64,000 nucleotides of DNA, taken from Mesorhizobium jarvisii. Lineage in GTDB: Bacteria > Pseudomonadota > Alphaproteobacteria > Rhizobiales > Rhizobiaceae. The notes beneath the pieces were generated by a model. It did not search any database. It was given only the letters and a program-made list of their open reading frames with translations, and was not told the origin of the DNA. Made by a program: the position numbers and the translations under genes. Of the stretch, positions 29,321 to 37,507 are shown one piece after another. How positions within the stretch are numbered: the stretch's first letter is position 1; each line of letters begins with the position of its first letter. The stretch spans positions 434,001 to 498,000 of the forward strand of contig NZ_QZXA01000004.1 of assembly GCF_003601985.1 (NCBI RefSeq), in the 5' to 3' direction.

Positions 29321-29734
29321 ATGCCGTCGCCGACCCCGCATGAAGCCCTGATCTACCTGATGGTCATCACCTCGGCCTCCGACCGCGACATGACCGATGT
29401 CGAACTGGCCCGGATCGGCGACGTTGTCCGCTCATGGCCGGTGTTCGAGGATTTCAAGCAGGACCGCCTGGTTCCCGTCGCCCAAGCTTGCCAGAAGCTG
29501 CTGCATGAAAAGGATGGCCTCGAGGGTGTCCTGGCCCAAATTGCCGAAGCCCTGCCAGAGCGCCTGCGCGACACCGCGTATGCCGCCGCCTTCGAAGTGG
29601 CCGCCGTCGATCTCGAAATGCGCATGGAGGAAGTGCGCGTGCTGCAGTTGATCCGCCGCAAGCTCGATCTCGACACGCTGACCGTCGCCGCCATCGGCCG
29701 CGCGGCCAAGGCGCGGCTGCGCACGCTGACCTGA
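29321..29734 (+). CDS. TerB-family (tellurite-resistance-like) protein
   Basis: Mostly helical protein of 137 residues with the TerB-like pattern (LMVITSASDRDMTDVEL, then an acidic helix and AAFEVAAVDLEMRMEEVRVL), which in TerB coordinates metal through acidic residues. It lies alone, divergent from lysK. An AAGGAG ribosome-binding site precedes the ATG. No other ter genes are nearby, so tellurite resistance should not be assumed. Confidence 0.82.
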   Translation: MPSPTPHEALIYLMVITSASDRDMTDVELARIGDVVRSWPVFEDFKQDRLVPVAQACQKLLHEKDGLEGVLAQIAEALPERLRDTAYAAAFEVAAVDLEMRMEEVRVLQLIRRKLDLDTLTVAAIGRAAKARLRTLT

Positions 29735-29765
29735 GCATCACTAGAAGAAGCTGACCGGGACCGGA

Positions 29766-30647
29766 TCAGAAAAAACTGACCGGAAAATAGCGCAGGTAGA
29801 ATTCGGCGAAGGTGCCTTTCATCGAGATCTCCTGCAGCGCGTAATCGATCGCGGCGGCCAGCGCCGGATTGTCCGCCCTTGTGGCGATAGCCATGCCCGT
29901 GCCCAGATATTCGGGCGCCAGATAGGGACCGCCGGCAAAACGGCAGCACCCGCCTGCATCCGAGCCGCCCAGCCAGAATGCGAAACGCATGCCGTCACCG
30001 AAGGCGGCATCGATCTTGCCCGCCTTGAGATCGCCGTAGAGGGCTTCCGGTCCGTCGAAGGAGACGATTTGGACCGTGTTGAAATAGTCGCGCAGCATGC
30101 GCTCATGCGCCGAGCCCGCGAGAACGCCGACGCGCTTGCTGCGCAGCTTGTCGAAGACCGGTTCGGCAAACGCCTTGTTCTTCGGCGTGATGAAGCGCGC
30201 CGGAAACTGCAGATAGGAGCGCGAGAAGGCGTATGTCTGGCGCGATTGCGGCGTCGCGGCGATGCCGGCGATGATCGCTTCGCCTTCGCCTTTCTCGAGC
30301 GCCCCTTCAAGCTCACCCCAGGGCAATGCCTGGATCTGGCATTTGTCGGCAATGCCGAGTTCGGCGCAGATGGCGCGCGCCAGGTCGATATGGAAACCGG
30401 ACAGCTTTCCCGCGCCATCGAGGAAATTGAAGGGCGGAAAATCCGTGGTCGTCAGGAATCGCAGCCGTGGCAGTGCCGAAAGGTCGGGCTTCGGCAACCG
30501 TTCCTTGGCGTCCCACAACACTGGTACCTGCGGTTCGGCCGCGCGCGCCCCAGGAGCCAGTGGCAGGGCGGCGATCAGCAGCGACGCCAGGACCAGAAAC
30601 CTCCATTGGAACGCCACGATAGAACTCCGCCGCACTCGTGTTCGCAC
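29766..30647 (-). CDS. orphan periplasmic solute-binding protein (SBP_bac_3 family)
   Basis: Protein of 293 residues with a signal peptide (about 1-36, ending GARAAEP) and a type II periplasmic binding fold: LRFLTTTDFPPFNFLDGAGK, GFHIDLARAICAEL and GVLAGSAHERMLRDYF. The family binds polar amino acids. No permease or ATPase gene is adjacent, so it either feeds a transporter elsewhere or is a sensor-type binding protein. Confidence 0.85.
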   Translation of the reverse strand: MRTRVRRSSIVAFQWRFLVLASLLIAALPLAPGARAAEPQVPVLWDAKERLPKPDLSALPRLRFLTTTDFPPFNFLDGAGKLSGFHIDLARAICAELGIADKCQIQALPWGELEGALEKGEGEAIIAGIAATPQSRQTYAFSRSYLQFPARFITPKNKAFAEPVFDKLRSKRVGVLAGSAHERMLRDYFNTVQIVSFDGPEALYGDLKAGKIDAAFGDGMRFAFWLGGSDAGGCCRFAGGPYLAPEYLGTGMAIATRADNPALAAAIDYALQEISMKGTFAEFYLRYFPVSFF

Positions 30648-30677
30648 CGGTTTTGGTACGAAAATGGTACAGGCACA

Positions 30678-30854
30678 ATGGTTTTTGATTTCAACGCGCC
30701 AATTTCAGGCTATGCTTTAGCACGTTTGCAAACAGCGGTGGCTGCCCTGGTTGGGGAATTAGGGTCGAGAACCACAACCGAGAATGTGCGTGTTGCAATC
30801 CGTGGTCGGTGGCGAAATGCAGACAACGCATGGACCATTGATCTCAATGCATGA
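30678..30854 (+). CDS. possible 58-residue small protein upstream of luxR
   Basis: Open frame starting MVFDFNAPISGYALARLQ and ending NADNAWTIDLNA. Its TGA overlaps an in-frame ATG of the luxR frame at 30851 (ATGA). Third-codon positions are much less GC-rich than in neighbouring genes, so it may be transferred DNA or simply leader sequence. I do not recognise the protein. Confidence 0.3.
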   Translation: MVFDFNAPISGYALARLQTAVAALVGELGSRTTTENVRVAIRGRWRNADNAWTIDLNA

Positions 30855-30877
30855 GGCAACATGGGGTTGATGTTGCG

Positions 30878-31609
30878 ATGGGTCAATTTGATCGTACGCT
30901 GGAATACATAGACCAACTGCAACACGCCGGAACGGCGGCGGCGGTTTGCGAGAAACTGCTGGGCATTACATCGGATTTCGGTCTGACCGCGCTGATGGCG
31001 GGAACCGTTCCGCAGCCAGGCACGCCGAGCGGGCAGCAGAAGCAACATGTCCTGCTTTGCGACTGGCCCGTCGAATGGCTGGAGCGCTACGTGGCGCGCA
31101 ACTATGTCGACCACGATCCCGTGGTCAGCCACATGAAGCAGCTGCAGGCGCCGTTCCAGTGGCGCGAAGCCGCCCAGGGCATTAGCTTCGACAAGAGCAG
31201 CGATGAGGTGATGGGCGATGCCGGCGCCTTCAAGTTGCGCGACGGGCTGGCCTTCCCGCTGATCACACTCGATGGCCAGATCGTCATGGTGTCGCTGGGT
31301 GGCGAGGCCGTGCAGCTGTCGGGTGCCGAGTTCGGCCTTGTGTCGCTGGTCTCGACCTATGCCGTCGGCCGCGCCATGCAAATCCACACCATGGCGACCA
31401 GTACCATCGACCATATCGAACTGACCCCGCGCGAGCGCGAATGCCTGCAATGGGCCGCCGTCGGCAAGTCGGAATGGGAGATTTCGCAAATCCTCGGCAT
31501 CTCCGAACACACGTCGGAGAAACATCTTCTTAACGCCAAAAGCAAACTCGGTGCCGTCAACCGGGTCCAGGCGGTCGCCGAAGCGATAAGGCGCGGCTAC
31601 ATTAGCTAG
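30878..31609 (+). CDS. LuxR-family quorum-sensing transcriptional activator
   Basis: Acyl-homoserine-lactone-responsive regulator of 243 residues. The autoinducer-binding domain has the conserved W, Y, D, P and W residues within WPVEWLERYVARNYVDHDPV and the later PFQWREA. The C-terminal GerE-type helix-turn-helix reads LTPRERECLQWAAVGKSEW and EISQILGISEHTSEKHL. ATG 30851 is an in-frame alternative start. It lies directly before the synthase gene and crotonase gene in the order luxR-luxI-crotonase, matching the R1-I1 circuit described for Mesorhizobium japonicum. Confidence 0.9.
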   Translation: MGQFDRTLEYIDQLQHAGTAAAVCEKLLGITSDFGLTALMAGTVPQPGTPSGQQKQHVLLCDWPVEWLERYVARNYVDHDPVVSHMKQLQAPFQWREAAQGISFDKSSDEVMGDAGAFKLRDGLAFPLITLDGQIVMVSLGGEAVQLSGAEFGLVSLVSTYAVGRAMQIHTMATSTIDHIELTPRERECLQWAAVGKSEWEISQILGISEHTSEKHLLNAKSKLGAVNRVQAVAEAIRRGYIS

Positions 31610-31634
31610 GTCGGCCGTGCCGACCTGGAATTTC

Positions 31635-31654
31635 TTGCCTACGTGATCACGCAA
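31635..31654. promoter_or_regulatory. candidate lux-box before the AHL synthase gene
   Basis: A 20-bp imperfect dyad TTGCnT-N8-AnGCAA lies 53 bp before the synthase start and contains the perfect palindrome CGTGATCACG (31642-31651). LuxR-type activators bind about 20-bp dyads at this distance. No second copy is available in the window to support a consensus. Confidence 0.35.
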
Positions 31655-31707
31655 TTTTCTCGTTGAAGCACGGCCGTATCTTCCTCTTAAACCCAGGAGA
31701 CGACGGC

Positions 31708-32346
31708 ATGCTTTTTTGTCTTACAACTCAAGAATTGATGGAACGTCCCGACCTTTGGGAGTCCGTCCATCGCCTGCGCTACCAGATATTTGTCGAGGAA
31801 ATGGGGTGGGAGGACCTGCGGCGCCCGGACGGATTCGAGGTCGACCAGTTCGACCATGACGAGGCGGTGCATCAGATCGTCATCAGAGGCAACGAAGTCG
31901 CGGGCTATCAGCGGATGTTGCCGACCACGCGGCCCCATCTGCTGACCGAGGTCTTGACCGACCTTTCCGAAGGAACGCCGCCATCGGGCCCCGACATCTG
32001 GGAATTGACCCGCTATGCGGTGGCTCCCGGCTTTCGCGATGGCCGTCGCGGCGTCTCGACCGTTGGTACCGAATTGATCGCCGGCTTCGTCGAGTGGGGG
32101 CTGAAGCGCGGTGTCGACAAGGTGATCATCGAGTTCGAGCCGATGTGGGTGCTGCGCGCCTTGCAGCTGCATTTCCTGGCGACGCCGCTGGGCTATCAGC
32201 GCACCTACGGCAATCAGCAGGTCGTGGCGACCCTGCTCTCCTTCAATGAGCACACGCTGGACGTTGTGCGTTCGCGCCGCAACCACCACGCTCCCGTCCT
32301 GGCCCGGGGATATCCCGACATGTTCGGCCAAAGGAGGGCGTCATGA
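31708..32346 (+). CDS. acyl-homoserine-lactone synthase (LuxI family, probably acyl-CoA-using)
   Basis: LuxI-type synthase of 212 residues that makes the quorum signal from S-adenosylmethionine and an activated acyl chain. Counting from ATG 31708 places the conserved residues at the family numbers Arg24, Phe28, Trp34, Asp46, Asp49 and Arg69, which supports this start over 31663. WELTRYAV supplies the conserved Glu-Arg pair. Mesorhizobium homologues group with acyl-CoA-dependent synthases. Its TGA overlaps the crotonase ATG. Confidence 0.92.
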   Translation: MLFCLTTQELMERPDLWESVHRLRYQIFVEEMGWEDLRRPDGFEVDQFDHDEAVHQIVIRGNEVAGYQRMLPTTRPHLLTEVLTDLSEGTPPSGPDIWELTRYAVAPGFRDGRRGVSTVGTELIAGFVEWGLKRGVDKVIIEFEPMWVLRALQLHFLATPLGYQRTYGNQQVVATLLSFNEHTLDVVRSRRNHHAPVLARGYPDMFGQRRAS

Positions 32347-33107
32347 GGTCGGAGACCGCCATGAACCCGCACCCGCAACCGGAACTGCGCAACCACACGC
32401 TGATCGTCACTGTGTCGTCGAATGATGGCCGGCCGGTGCTGGACAGGAGGGCCTATGAAAGCCTTGCCAGGACGTTCCATGAAGCCGCCGACAATGACGA
32501 GGTCCGTGTTGTCGTGCTGCGTGGCCTGGCAGGCTGCTTCTGCCTCGGCGGCGACTTTTCAGAATTCCTCGACGCCACCAAGCACCAGAAGCTGATCGCC
32601 GCCGTCACCGACATGTTCCGCACGCTGGCGACATTCCCCAAGCCCATCCTCGCTTGCGTCGACGGCGATGCCGTCGGTGTCGGCTGCACCATCCTGTTCC
32701 ACTGCGACATGGTGATCGCCTCGAATGAAAGCACGTTCAGGGTGCCGTTCGTCGATTTCGGCCTTGTGCCGGATGCGGCGACCAGCATCCTGGCGCCGCA
32801 GAAGCTCGGCTATGCCGGCGCCTTCCGCTTCTTCTGCCTCGGCGACACGCTCCACGCCGAGGACGCCAGGGCACTCGGCCTCGTCGCCGAGATCGTGCAT
32901 GACGGCGTGGAGGAGGCGACACTCGGCCGCGCCAGGCAGCTCGCCAAGAAGCCGGTCGCCGCCCTGCTGCAGACCCGCGGCCTGCTCAAGGGCAATACCG
33001 GCGCGCTGTGCGACCGCATCGACCAGGAGATATCGCTGTTCCAGCAGGCGTTGCAGGACGACACCACGCTGCGGCGCCTGCAGCGGATCGCCCGGCTCGC
33101 GGCCTGA
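32343..33107 (+). CDS. enoyl-CoA hydratase/isomerase family protein, third component of the quorum-sensing cassette
   Basis: Crotonase-fold protein of 254 residues. GCFCLGGDFSEF and GDAVGVGCTILFHCDMV form the CoA-binding and oxyanion-hole segments, and the active-site helix reads FVDFGLVPDAATSILAPQKLG. It overlaps luxI by four bases (ATGA). In M. japonicum a gene linked to this synthase is needed for a doubly unsaturated C12 homoserine lactone, and this protein fits that role of supplying an unsaturated acyl-CoA. The product in this strain is inferred, not shown. Confidence 0.88.
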   Translation: MRSETAMNPHPQPELRNHTLIVTVSSNDGRPVLDRRAYESLARTFHEAADNDEVRVVVLRGLAGCFCLGGDFSEFLDATKHQKLIAAVTDMFRTLATFPKPILACVDGDAVGVGCTILFHCDMVIASNESTFRVPFVDFGLVPDAATSILAPQKLGYAGAFRFFCLGDTLHAEDARALGLVAEIVHDGVEEATLGRARQLAKKPVAALLQTRGLLKGNTGALCDRIDQEISLFQQALQDDTTLRRLQRIARLAA

Positions 33108-33165
33108 GCCACCACGTCAAGAACCACGCGCCGCGCTGCCTGGTGGCCGCGCGGCGCGAGAAGGC

Positions 33166-34074
33166 CTAGCCTTCCTTGCCGAGGAATGACGGCCCTTCGC
33201 CGATGATCTTCTTGTCTTCCTTGCCGATGATATCGAGATCACGCCCCTCATAGGGTACCGACAACAGGATGCGCCGCATCACCGCCAGCCGCGCGCGGCG
33301 CTTGTCATTGGCCCGCACGATGATCCATGGCGCGAACGCCTTGTGGGTGCGCTCGAACATGGTGTCGCGCGCCTTGGTGTAATCGTCCCATTTGGTGATG
33401 CCGGCGACATCGATCGGCGAGAACTTCCAGCTCTTCAGCGGGCTGTAGCGGCGATCGTGAAAACGCTCGAGCTGCGTTTCCCGACCGATGTTCAGCCAGA
33501 ATTTGAAGAAATGGATGTCGTCGTTGACGATCATCCGTTCGAAATGCGGCGTCTCGTCGAGAAACTTTTCGTGCTGTTCGGGCGTGCAGAAGCCCATCAC
33601 CGGCTCGACGCCGGCGCGGTTGTACCAGGAGCGGTCGAAGGTGACGAATTCGCCCGACGTCGGGAAATGGTCGACATAACGCTGGTAGTACCATTGTCCC
33701 AGCTCGGGCGGGGTCGGCTTGGTCAGCGCCACGTTGCGCGCCGTGCGCGGGTTGAGATACTGGTGCACCACGAAGATCGTGCCGCCCTTGCCGGCGGCGT
33801 CGCGGCCCTCGAACAGCGCCATCACCCGCTTGCCGGTCGCCTGCAGCCATGCCTGCGCCTTCACCAGCTCGATCTGCAATTTCTCGAGCGTCTCGTTATA
33901 GTCGTCGCTGTTCATCTTCTTGTCGTAGGGGTAGCCGCCCGCGGTCAGCTTGTGGTCCTCGACCCAGTCCGGGAGCTCGGGATTCTCGATGTCGAACTCC
34001 CGCTCCTTGCCCCCGATCCTGATCTTCAGCGGACCTGACGTCGGCGTTGCGGGATTTTCCTTGGCCTTTTTCAT
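33166..34074 (-). CDS. ppk2: polyphosphate kinase 2
   Basis: PPK2-family kinase of 302 residues that uses polyphosphate to phosphorylate nucleotides (or the reverse). Walker A is [10 protein letters not shown] and the Walker B/lid region is [20 protein letters not shown]-type basic residues for polyphosphate follow ([16 protein letters not shown]). The single-domain length fits class I PPK2. It is divergent from phoR, placing a polyphosphate enzyme next to phosphate-signalling genes. Confidence 0.92.
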   Translation of the reverse strand: MKKAKENPATPTSGPLKIRIGGKEREFDIENPELPDWVEDHKLTAGGYPYDKKMNSDDYNETLEKLQIELVKAQAWLQATGKRVMALFEGRDAAGKGGTIFVVHQYLNPRTARNVALTKPTPPELGQWYYQRYVDHFPTSGEFVTFDRSWYNRAGVEPVMGFCTPEQHEKFLDETPHFERMIVNDDIHFFKFWLNIGRETQLERFHDRRYSPLKSWKFSPIDVAGITKWDDYTKARDTMFERTHKAFAPWIIVRANDKRRARLAVMRRILLSVPYEGRDLDIIGKEDKKIIGEGPSFLGKEG

Positions 34075-34187
34075 CGAGACGAACCCTTTCCAGCTTACGG
34101 ACTCATGCTATTGGGAGCCTCCATGCCGGTCTAGCAGGAAGTTGCCATACGGCCGGACAGCGCCCGAGAGGGCTATAGGACCCGGGG

Positions 34188-35456
34188 ATGGCTGAGCAAA
34201 GCGCAGAGCAGGCAAGTGTGGCGCAAGCCATGGCCATCCGGCTGTGGAACAGTCGCTGGCTGCTCGTCGCTGGCGTTATCGGTATCCTAGTCGCTTTTGC
34301 CTTCGCGGGGATCTCTGCCTACGTGCTGGTGCCGGCCCTGCTTCTGCTGCTGGCTGCCGCGCTGTTGCCGGCCACCGGCCTGCGCCATTCCGGCGAGAAT
34401 GCCACCGCGATCGAGGCGATCGGCCTGCAGCGCCTGTCGGGCGAATATCTGGCGGCCGCCGTCGCCGATCCGCTGATCATCTTCGACCGCTCGGCCGCCA
34501 TCGTCCATGCCAACGCCGCCGCCTTTGCCGCTTTTGGCGGCATCGCACCGGGCCTGTCGCTGCCGCTGAAATTCCGGGCGCCGGAAATGCAGACCCTGCT
34601 CGACAGCGTGCTGTCGGGCACGATCGCCTCCGATGTCGTCGACTATACCGAAAAGCTGCCGGTCGAACGGGCCTACCGGGTCAGCGCGTCGTCGGTCGGG
34701 CACGGCACCGACCTCTATGTGCTGGTGTTCAAGGACCAGAGCGAAACGCGCAGGATCGACCGCATGCGCGCCGATTTCATCGCCAATGCCAGCCACGAAT
34801 TGCGCACCCCGCTCGCCTCGATCGCTGGTTTCATCGAAACATTGCGCGGACCGGCCCGCAACGACCCGGCGGCGCGCGAGCAGTTCCTGCAGATCATGCA
34901 GAACCAGACCGGCCGCATGGCACGCCTGATCGATGACCTGCTGTCGCTGTCCCGGCTGGAGATGAAGCCCTATCTGAAGCCCGGAACAGAGGTCGACCTG
35001 CGCCAGACCGTCGACAGTGTCATCGATTCGCTGGCCCCGCTTGCCCACGAAAACAGCGTCGTCATCGAGCGCGATTTCGCCAAGGGACCCCTCAATGTGC
35101 CGGGCGATCGCGACGAGTTGTTCCAGGTTTTCGAGAATCTTCTGGAAAACGCCTGCAAATACGGCCAGTCCGGCGGCCGTGTGGTGGTGTCGATCGCGCA
35201 CGCTGATGACGGTTCCGAACCCGGCATCGACGTCACCATCCGGGATTTCGGTCCCGGCATTCCCGAGGAGCACATTCCGCGCATCACCGAGCGCTTCTAT
35301 CGCATCGATGTCGAGACCAGCCGGACCCAGAAAGGCACCGGCCTTGGCCTGTCCATCGTCAAGCACATCCTGACGCGCCACAATGCCAGGCTGACGATCA
35401 AATCCGAGGTCGGTAAGGGCGCCGCCTTCTCGGTTCATTTGCCGACGCACGGATAG
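34188..35456 (+). CDS. phoR: phosphate-regulon sensor histidine kinase PhoR
   Basis: Sensor kinase of 422 residues with two N-terminal membrane helices (about 22-45 and 47-62), a PAS-like domain (about 85-185), HisKA with the phosphoacceptor His203 in NASHELRTPLAS, and a HATPase domain with N box NLLENACKYG and G boxes DFGPGIPEEH and GTGLGLSI. The layout is that of rhizobial PhoR, which phosphorylates PhoB when phosphate is low. phoU follows 105 bp later. The pstSCAB genes usually found between them, and phoB, are absent here. Confidence 0.88.
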   Translation: MAEQSAEQASVAQAMAIRLWNSRWLLVAGVIGILVAFAFAGISAYVLVPALLLLLAAALLPATGLRHSGENATAIEAIGLQRLSGEYLAAAVADPLIIFDRSAAIVHANAAAFAAFGGIAPGLSLPLKFRAPEMQTLLDSVLSGTIASDVVDYTEKLPVERAYRVSASSVGHGTDLYVLVFKDQSETRRIDRMRADFIANASHELRTPLASIAGFIETLRGPARNDPAAREQFLQIMQNQTGRMARLIDDLLSLSRLEMKPYLKPGTEVDLRQTVDSVIDSLAPLAHENSVVIERDFAKGPLNVPGDRDELFQVFENLLENACKYGQSGGRVVVSIAHADDGSEPGIDVTIRDFGPGIPEEHIPRITERFYRIDVETSRTQKGTGLGLSIVKHILTRHNARLTIKSEVGKGAAFSVHLPTHG

Positions 35457-35489
35457 TGCCCTAGTTTCCCCTGGAACCGTTTCTTTTTT

Positions 35490-35507
35490 CTGTCATCCGG
35501 CTAGCGT
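35490..35507 (+). promoter_or_regulatory. candidate PHO box upstream of phoU
   Basis: CTGTCAT, then CCGG, then CTAGCGT: the first heptamer is identical to the PHO-box half-site and the second matches 4 of 7 with the correct 4-nt spacer. It lies 54 bp before phoU, where PhoB could bind. Confidence 0.4.
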
Positions 35508-35561
35508 ATCAGCGGGGATTCGAGGAAACGACTCAAGAACCCGTGGGAAGGCATTTCATCC

Positions 35562-36287
35562 ATGCAGTCCGTGCACATAATGAGCGCCTTTGACGAGGAG
35601 CTGAAATATCTGTCGAAGCGCATTGCGGCGATGGGCGGTCATGCCGAGCGCATGGTCGAACAGGCCGTCGCCGCTCTCGTCAATGCCGATCCGGGGCTGG
35701 CCCAGAAGGTCATCAACGACGATGCAGTCCTGGATGAGGGGCAGCGCGAGATCGACGACAAGGCGATCATCATCATCGCCAAGCGCCAGCCGATGGCGAC
35801 GGACCTGCGCGAGATCGTCGGCGCCATCCGCATTTCGGCCGACCTCGAACGGGTCGGCGACCTCGGCAAGAACGTGGCCAAGCGGGTGGTCGCCGTCACC
35901 GACGGCCGCCAGCCGACCAGCCTGTTTCGCGGCCTGGAGGCCCTGGCCAATTTGGCGCTGACCCAGCTCAAGGAAGTTCTCGACGTCTACGCATCGCGCT
36001 CAGTCGACAAGATCAGCTTCGTGCGCGACCGTGACGATCAGATCGATGCCATGTACACGTCGCTGTTTCGCGAATTGCTGACCTACATGATGGAAGATCC
36101 GCGCAACATCACGCCCTGCACGCATCTTCTGTTCTGCGCCAAGAACATCGAGCGCATCGGCGATCATGCCACCAACATCGCCGAGACCATCTATTACATC
36201 GTCACCGGCGACCAGATGCCGGCCGAGCGGCCGAAAGGCGACAAGACCGACAAGATCAGCCTTTCGGCGCCGCTTCCGGCGAAATGA
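35562..36287 (+). CDS. phoU: phosphate signalling regulator PhoU
   Basis: PhoU of 241 residues, made of two similar three-helix bundles. Each carries a metal-binding E/DxxxD-type segment (first repeat ADLERVGDLGKNVAKR, second CAKNIERIGDHATNIAE). It links the Pst transporter to PhoR, keeping PhoB off when phosphate is plentiful. ATG 35562 aligns with rhizobial homologues (HIMSAFDEELKYL); ATG 35580 is possible. It has its own candidate PHO box instead of trailing a pst operon. Confidence 0.93.
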   Translation: MQSVHIMSAFDEELKYLSKRIAAMGGHAERMVEQAVAALVNADPGLAQKVINDDAVLDEGQREIDDKAIIIIAKRQPMATDLREIVGAIRISADLERVGDLGKNVAKRVVAVTDGRQPTSLFRGLEALANLALTQLKEVLDVYASRSVDKISFVRDRDDQIDAMYTSLFRELLTYMMEDPRNITPCTHLLFCAKNIERIGDHATNIAETIYYIVTGDQMPAERPKGDKTDKISLSAPLPAK

Positions 36288-36383
36288 ACGTTCATCCTCT
36301 CGAACGCCAGATCATATTGCGCTAAACTATCCCGGCGTTAAGCTTCTCAGGCCTTTATAAGGGGCCTGCTTCAGGAGGCCGCG

Positions 36384-37391
36384 ATGGAATATGTCCGAGA
36401 GTTCAAGCCCGCGGCGCCGACATCAGGCATCATCGCCTCCAGTGTCTACACGGCCGGGCGGCGCATCGCCGACATTCCGATCGAGGAAGCCGGCGAATGG
36501 GCCAAGAAATCGGGACATGTCGTCTGGATCGGGCTGCTCGAACCGGATCGCGAGCTTTTGTTGCGTGTCCAGGCGCAGTTCCATCTGCACGAGCTGGCGA
36601 TCGAGGATGCCGAGCATCCGCACCAGCGGCCGAAGATCGAGCAATATGGCGATGCGCTGTTCATCGTCGCCCGCACCGCGCAATTGATCGAAGGACGGGT
36701 GACTTTCGGCGAGACGCATCTGTTCGTCGGCTCGGGCTACATCGTCAGCGTCAGGCACGGCCCGTCGACCTCCTACGCCGCCGTGCGTCAGCACTGGGAA
36801 AGCTGTCCGCATTCGCTGGCCAAGGGCGAGGATTTCGTCCTCTACGCCATTCTCGATTTCATCGTCGACAACTACATGCCGGTGCTCGAGCAGATAGAGG
36901 ACGAGGTCGAGGTGATCGAGGACCGGGTGCTTTTGAAGCCGATGACCGGTCCTGATATCGAGCGACTCTACATGCTGCGCCGCGATCTGCTGCGCCTGCG
37001 CAATGCGGCACTTCCGCTGGTGGAGGTCTGCCGCCGCCTGACCAGCGCCGACCTGCCGCAGATCCATTCAGCCATGCACCCGCTGTTTCGCGACGTGACC
37101 GACCACATCCGCACCGTCCAGGAAAAGATCGACAGCCTGCGCGAGGTGCTGGCCTTCGCCTTCGAGGCGAGCCTGCTGGTCGGTCAGAGCCAGGAAACCG
37201 CGATTTCCAAGAAACTCGCCTCATGGGCGGCCATACTGGCGGTGCCGACGGCATTCGCCGGCATCTATGGCATGAACTTCACCGACATGCCGGAACTGAA
37301 GATGGAGTATGGCTACCCGATCGTGCTGGCCACCATCGCGACGATCTGCGCGTTTCTTTACTGGCGGTTTCGCAAGAATGGCTGGCTGTGA
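36384..37391 (+). CDS. CorA-family magnesium/cobalt transporter
   Basis: Protein of 335 residues with a large cytoplasmic N-terminal domain and two C-terminal membrane helices. The diagnostic GMN pore signature is in GIYGMNFTDMPEL between the helices. CorA channels import Mg2+ (also Co2+, Ni2+) as homopentamers. A hairpin CAGGCC/GGCCTG precedes the gene at about 36348-36368, but no known Mg riboswitch could be recognised. Confidence 0.9.
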   Translation: MEYVREFKPAAPTSGIIASSVYTAGRRIADIPIEEAGEWAKKSGHVVWIGLLEPDRELLLRVQAQFHLHELAIEDAEHPHQRPKIEQYGDALFIVARTAQLIEGRVTFGETHLFVGSGYIVSVRHGPSTSYAAVRQHWESCPHSLAKGEDFVLYAILDFIVDNYMPVLEQIEDEVEVIEDRVLLKPMTGPDIERLYMLRRDLLRLRNAALPLVEVCRRLTSADLPQIHSAMHPLFRDVTDHIRTVQEKIDSLREVLAFAFEASLLVGQSQETAISKKLASWAAILAVPTAFAGIYGMNFTDMPELKMEYGYPIVLATIATICAFLYWRFRKNGWL

Positions 37392-37393
37392 GG

Positions 37394-37421
37394 GTAGGCA
37401 GTAGGCAGTAGGCAGTAGGCA
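37394..37421 (+). repeat. four tandem copies of a 7-bp repeat (GTAGGCA)
   Basis: Four exact GTAGGCA units followed by a decayed fifth, immediately after the corA stop. Related inverted sequence (TACTGCC, ACTGCCTATTCCCTACC) appears at 37477-37508, so the corA-gcrA gap is bounded by opposing arms of one repeat family. Confidence 0.85.
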
Positions 37422-37463
37422 GCAGGCTAAGAAGCGCCTCGCGAGCGCCGCCCAAGGCATACA

Positions 37464-37483
37464 GGCAGTATTGTCCTACTGCC
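37464..37483. terminator. hairpin between convergent corA and gcrA
   Basis: Seven-bp stem GGCAGTA/TACTGCC with a 6-nt loop in the 116-bp convergent gap, derived from the same repeat family as the tandem array. It might act in both directions, but no T-run is present. Confidence 0.3.
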
Positions 37484-37507
37484 CAATCCCCACTGCCTAT
37501 TCCCTAC

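Noticed and set aside
36288..36383. Magnesium riboswitch before corA
   Set aside because: Only a 6-bp hairpin near 36348 is visible; nothing matches ykkC, M-box or mgtA leader features by eye.
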